From Fructobacillus sp. CRL 2054 (lineage in GTDB: Bacteria; Bacillota; Bacilli; Lactobacillales; Lactobacillaceae): a stretch of DNA of 64,000 bases. The stretch is from NCBI RefSeq assembly GCF_028764065.1, contig NZ_JACOFN010000006.1, positions 1 through 64,000 on the forward strand, in the 5' to 3' direction. The notes below the pieces were generated by a model that was given only the letters and a program-made list of their open reading frames with translations, ran no database searches and had not been told where the DNA came from. Made by a program: the position numbers and the translations under genes. Numbering within the stretch: position 1 is the first letter of the stretch; the number at the start of each line of letters is the position of its first letter. Below, piece after piece: positions 60,243 through 64,000 of this stretch.

Positions 60243-60747
60243 TCCAATTTTAATCGGCTTCATGGGCTCCGGTAAAACAACCGTTGGCCGTGAACTTGCC
60301 AAACAATTGAACATCCCTTTCTCCGATCTAGACCTTGTCATCGAAGAACGGATCGGTCATACTATCCCCGAATTCTTTTCTAGCCAGGGTGAAGCTGCCT
60401 TTCGAAAGATTGAGGCAGACCAATTGATTGCTGAACTTGATAGCGAAAACATTTTAGCTACCGGCGGTGGGACAGCCTGCCAGGCCGTTAACCAAGAAAT
60501 CTTAATCAACCACGACCGTCCGGTTATTTGGTTACAGCCATCCGATGAAACCACCATCGCCAACCTCTCTGGCGAAGACTGGGATAAGCGGCCCATCTTA
60601 GCCGATAAAAGCGTCGATGACCTGATTGCCTTAAAGGAATCTCGTCAGGAAAAGTACGGTAAGACAGCCGATTTAATTATCAAAGTCGACCAGAAAACCC
60701 CGGAAGAAATTGCCAAAGAAATTATTGAAGCACTCAAAAACGTCTGA
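60235..60747 (+). CDS. aroK: Shikimate kinase
   Basis: A 170-residue kinase with P-loop LIGFMGSGKTTVGRELA, the shikimate Asp in FSDLDLVIEE, AAFRKIEADQL and the GGG of LATGGGTACQ. It phosphorylates shikimate. The ATG overlaps the tyrA end in ATGAATAA; a longer upstream frame lies inside tyrA. Confidence 0.96.
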   Translation: MNNPILIGFMGSGKTTVGRELAKQLNIPFSDLDLVIEERIGHTIPEFFSSQGEAAFRKIEADQLIAELDSENILATGGGTACQAVNQEILINHDRPVIWLQPSDETTIANLSGEDWDKRPILADKSVDDLIALKESRQEKYGKTADLIIKVDQKTPEEIAKEIIEALKNV

Positions 60748-60768
60748 TTAAACAGAAAGGAATCGTTT

Positions 60769-61314
60769 ATGCCTCTTATCCATACCCTTGGTCCAAAGGA
60801 AACCGACTCCAATCTTGCTGCACAAAACCTTCAAGATGGAGACCCTCACTATCAGTCTTATGGAATTAAGCTCCACCCAGACTTTGCCTCCATTTACGAA
60901 AATCTTGACCAGTATTCAGGCGACTATTTCTTAGTTCCGGTTGGCTACCAAGGACCAGACGGCGATACCTGGACTAGCCAACACTACGCCCACTGGCAAC
61001 AACTTAGTATTCAAAAGACCTGGGCAACGCCGACAATGGAAATGCTCCTCGTCGAAAATACTGCTCAGCCAAACGGCCGTGCGGTTAGCCATAAAACAAC
61101 TAAAACCCTTCTCGAAGATTTCGAAAAAGAGAATACCTTAGAACTCGATATCGACTTCGTCCCGGCAAAACCATTAGCAGCCGATGCCTTTCTAACTGGT
61201 GACTATCAGTACGCCATCTTTAGCCAAAACGCCGAAGAACAGCTACAAGAGAATCAACGTGTCATCGGTCGTTTCCAACCGGAAATGATTTGGTGTCTAT
61301 ATAAAATTCAATAG
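60769..61314 (+). CDS. BacA-like/prephenate dehydratase-related protein
   Basis: A 181-residue protein at the end of the aromatic operon. IHTLGPKETDSNLAAQNL resembles the first motif of prephenate dehydratases. The later segments YFLVPVGYQGP, AVSHKTTKTLLEDF, ADAFLTGDYQYAIFSQ and PEMIWCLY follow the order seen in BacA, the non-aromatising prephenate decarboxylase of bacilysin synthesis. The Thr-Arg-Phe motif of true dehydratases and the ACT domain are missing. It may decarboxylate prephenate, or stand in for PheA. Family level call only. Confidence 0.55.
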   Translation: MPLIHTLGPKETDSNLAAQNLQDGDPHYQSYGIKLHPDFASIYENLDQYSGDYFLVPVGYQGPDGDTWTSQHYAHWQQLSIQKTWATPTMEMLLVENTAQPNGRAVSHKTTKTLLEDFEKENTLELDIDFVPAKPLAADAFLTGDYQYAIFSQNAEEQLQENQRVIGRFQPEMIWCLYKIQ

Positions 61315-61315
61315 C

Positions 61316-61351
61316 AAAAAAGAGCGGACACAAATGTGTTCGCTCTTTTTT
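61316..61351. terminator. Bidirectional terminator after the aromatic operon
   Basis: AAAAAGAGCG and CGCTCTTTTTT arms with an inner ACACA/TGTGT helix. Serves the aromatic operon and the convergent small membrane gene. Confidence 0.92.
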
Positions 61352-61353
61352 AT

Positions 61354-61617
61354 TTACCGTCTTCTTCTCGCTAGCCAAACCACGACGATGATAATCAGAA
61401 TCAAACCTGAAAAGCCAAAGAAAGAAGCCAGCTGAGAACCAATGTGCCAACCGATACTCCAAAAAATGGCACGGGAAATCCAACGCCCAATACTGCTTCC
61501 AAAGCCGGAAGAGCGACGGCCGTATGATGAACGGTTCGAGCGTCCTGACGAACGCACTGGACGTACTCTAGATACACGTCCGGAACGAAGTAATAGTGTT
61601 TGCATGGATGAGAACAT
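61354..61617 (-). CDS. Small Arg/Ser-rich membrane protein
   Basis: An 87-residue protein of unknown family. The first 40 residues are rich in Arg and Ser (SGRSNRSSYGRRSSGFGSS). Two hydrophobic stretches follow (AIFWSIGWHIGSQLASFFGF and GLILIIIVVVWLA), and the protein ends in RRRR. The ATG at 61617 follows GGAGAAAGA. It stands alone between terminators. The strongly basic soluble head suggests contact with nucleic acid or acidic lipid; that is speculation. Confidence 0.65.
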   Translation of the reverse strand: MFSSMQTLLLRSGRVSRVRPVRSSGRSNRSSYGRRSSGFGSSIGRWISRAIFWSIGWHIGSQLASFFGFSGLILIIIVVVWLARRRR

Positions 61618-61657
61618 TCTTTCTCCAATCAATAAGCTCTGTTTGTATTACTATAAC

Positions 61658-61686
61658 AAAAAAGTCCGCTCAGTGAGCGGACTTTT
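61658..61686 (-). terminator. Terminator of the EIIC-like gene
   Basis: AGTCCGCTC and GAGCGGACT pair across three bases with A and T runs; leftward it ends in six T. Confidence 0.9.
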
Positions 61687-61699
61687 CTTAATTGATTCA

Positions 61700-62878
61700 T
61701 TATAGTTCTTGCTTGAAATCTGATGGTTGATACAACTTCAACCATTTTGAGAAGACCAACTGTGCCAAAATTCCGGCAACGATTGGAACAATGACCCAAA
61801 CAATCAAAGCAACGAATGGTGATACAAAGTTATCCATTACAGATGATGGAATAGCAGCATCTTTAATCATTGATTGCAATGGTGAAACCATTCCGATGTA
61901 TCCGAATCCGGCTGTAATGGCCGTTCCTTGCACGTTGAAGAGCGCAACTGGAATACCAGCAATGGCAGCAGCAAACATGAATGGGAGAAGCGTTACAGGC
62001 TTCTTAAAGACAGATGGCATCATTCCCTTCATAGCACCCAAGAAGATGGCGATTGTCGTTCCCTTCTTATTCACTGACCATGAATTAATGAGCAAAACAA
62101 TGGTTGTTGCCACAACACCCATGGCGGCGGCACCAGAACCAATACCAGTCAAGTTAATGGCCAAGGCAATTCCAACCGTTGAAATTGGCGTCACGATAAT
62201 CACAGCGAAGGCCATGGCAATCAAGATGGCCATTGGTACAGGAGCTAACTTGGTAAATGATTCAACCAAGTCACCAATCCAAGTCGTAAACTTTCCGACT
62301 GTTGGGGCGATTTCCTTACCAATTAAACCAACACCACCACCAACTAAGATTGGTGACAAGATAATGGCAACTGATCCAAACCCACCAAGGTAACGAGCAA
62401 CCAACCAAGTAACAAAGACAGCCAATGCCGCCACAATCATGGCGTTAATCACATCACCGGCACCGGCAGCCATGTACATACGCGTTGGCGCTGCAACGAC
62501 CTTGTGGGTAACAGGATTGACCGTTCCGGCCTTAACCATACCCCAGACAACAGACTTTGACGCAACCATTGTTGCCAAGGCAACGACACCTGTATCCAAG
62601 ACCTTCATCTTGAAGTTCATGGCAACTGACATACCAATTAAGAATGGAATCATTGACGTAAAGAGCGTCAAGATGGCTGAGAAATCAGCTCCCCAAGCCG
62701 TATCACCCATTCCAGAATACTGGATGATGTACTTCATAACAGCTGATGGTAGCACACCAATCAAAATTCCCATGGCTGAACCAGAAAGCACCTTAAAGAA
62801 AAAATCCTTAATGTGCAAATTTTCTTGTCCAGAGAAAATTTCTAATGGCTGACTTGTTTCTTTTTTAACTTCAGACAT
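61700..62878 (-). CDS. PfoR-like PTS EIIC-family membrane protein
   Basis: A 392-residue membrane protein with about ten helices (for example FSAILTLFTSMIPFLIGMSVAMNF and MAILIAMAFAVIIVTPISTVGIALAI). It matches the PfoR/PTS_EIIC_2 group, which resembles sugar-specific EIIC permeases but lacks EIIA/EIIB partners here. No HPr-linked domain is encoded nearby, so PTS transport is not certain. It follows ldhD by 45 bases with a weak hairpin between; co-expression is likely. Confidence 0.85.
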   Translation of the reverse strand: MSEVKKETSQPLEIFSGQENLHIKDFFFKVLSGSAMGILIGVLPSAVMKYIIQYSGMGDTAWGADFSAILTLFTSMIPFLIGMSVAMNFKMKVLDTGVVALATMVASKSVVWGMVKAGTVNPVTHKVVAAPTRMYMAAGAGDVINAMIVAALAVFVTWLVARYLGGFGSVAIILSPILVGGGVGLIGKEIAPTVGKFTTWIGDLVESFTKLAPVPMAILIAMAFAVIIVTPISTVGIALAINLTGIGSGAAAMGVVATTIVLLINSWSVNKKGTTIAIFLGAMKGMMPSVFKKPVTLLPFMFAAAIAGIPVALFNVQGTAITAGFGYIGMVSPLQSMIKDAAIPSSVMDNFVSPFVALIVWVIVPIVAGILAQLVFSKWLKLYQPSDFKQEL

Positions 62879-62893
62879 TTTTCTCTCCCTCAG

Positions 62894-62915
62894 AAAAGTC
62901 CGAGATGGACTTTCT
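62894..62915 (-). terminator. Weak hairpin between ldhD and the EIIC-like gene
   Basis: AAAGTCC and GGACTTT pair across five bases; leftward only four T then C follow. Probably a partial terminator. Confidence 0.5.
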
Positions 62916-62923
62916 TCAAATCA

Positions 62924-63970
<1,047 letters not shown>

Positions 63971-64000
63971 CTAAATAAACCATACTTTGTGTTATTTTTA

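Overview
The window reads as chromosomal DNA of a lactic acid bacterium (Lactobacillales). The Leuconostoc/Fructobacillus/Weissella branch is the best guess, because of the D-specific lactate dehydrogenase, the Firmicute gene neighbourhoods (secG-rnr-smpB, yqeG-yqeH-yhbY-yqeK-rsfS), strong AGGAGG-type ribosome sites and moderate GC. The genus cannot be fixed by eye. No rRNA, tRNA, phage, insertion sequence or CRISPR array was seen. Most of the window is compact housekeeping DNA; the interest lies mainly in the leaders between genes.

Layout. 1-4.6 kb: end of an unknown + strand gene, then a leftward gmk-rpoZ-cyclophilin-S1 protein operon, a divergent SOS-type small gene and two unknown genes. 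4.7-11.1 kb: mutS2, cvpA, divergent rnhC, two small envelope proteins, rny. 11.3-16.4 kb: secG-rnr-smpB, an SpoU methyltransferase and yidC. 16.4-24 kb: a two-component system, yceD, tmcAL, a methyltransferase and the ribosome-assembly/YqeK cluster, without the nadD often found there. 24-27 kb: a secreted APF-like protein behind a structured leader, an amino acid permease, an unknown membrane protein. 27.3-38.1 kb: uvrB-uvrA behind a LexA box, then a lipoteichoic acid module (two glycolipid glycosyltransferases, a YbhN-like protein, ykuJ, ltaS). 38.2-43.5 kb: a heterodimeric ABC exporter behind a leader-peptide attenuator, yajC and a Tgt lacking the usual zinc cysteines. 43.6-46.5 kb: a Nudix hydrolase, a probable structured ncRNA resembling 6S RNA, a TauE exporter and a hydratase-family enzyme behind an isoleucine-rich leader peptide. 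46.6-53.3 kb: a complete trpEGDCFBA operon under a tryptophan T-box. 53.5-61.3 kb: a divergent aromatic operon (aroE, aroD, an MFS-chorismate mutase fusion, aroC, aroA, tyrA, aroK and a BacA-like prephenate enzyme) behind a Tyr/Phe-rich leader peptide. 61.4-64 kb: a small Arg-rich membrane protein, a PfoR-like EIIC permease and ldhD.

The most striking pattern is attenuation. Three short leader ORFs, each followed by competing hairpins and an intrinsic terminator or overlapping one, precede an ABC exporter (8 codons), the hydratase-like gene (22 codons, five Ile in the last eight) and the aromatic operon (19 codons, ending in a run of Tyr and Phe). The latter two peptides share a similar N-terminus. 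The same amino acid family is thus divided between a tRNA-sensing T-box (Trp) and an apparent ribosome-stalling leader (Tyr/Phe). This is the best candidate in the window for a little-described regulatory system.
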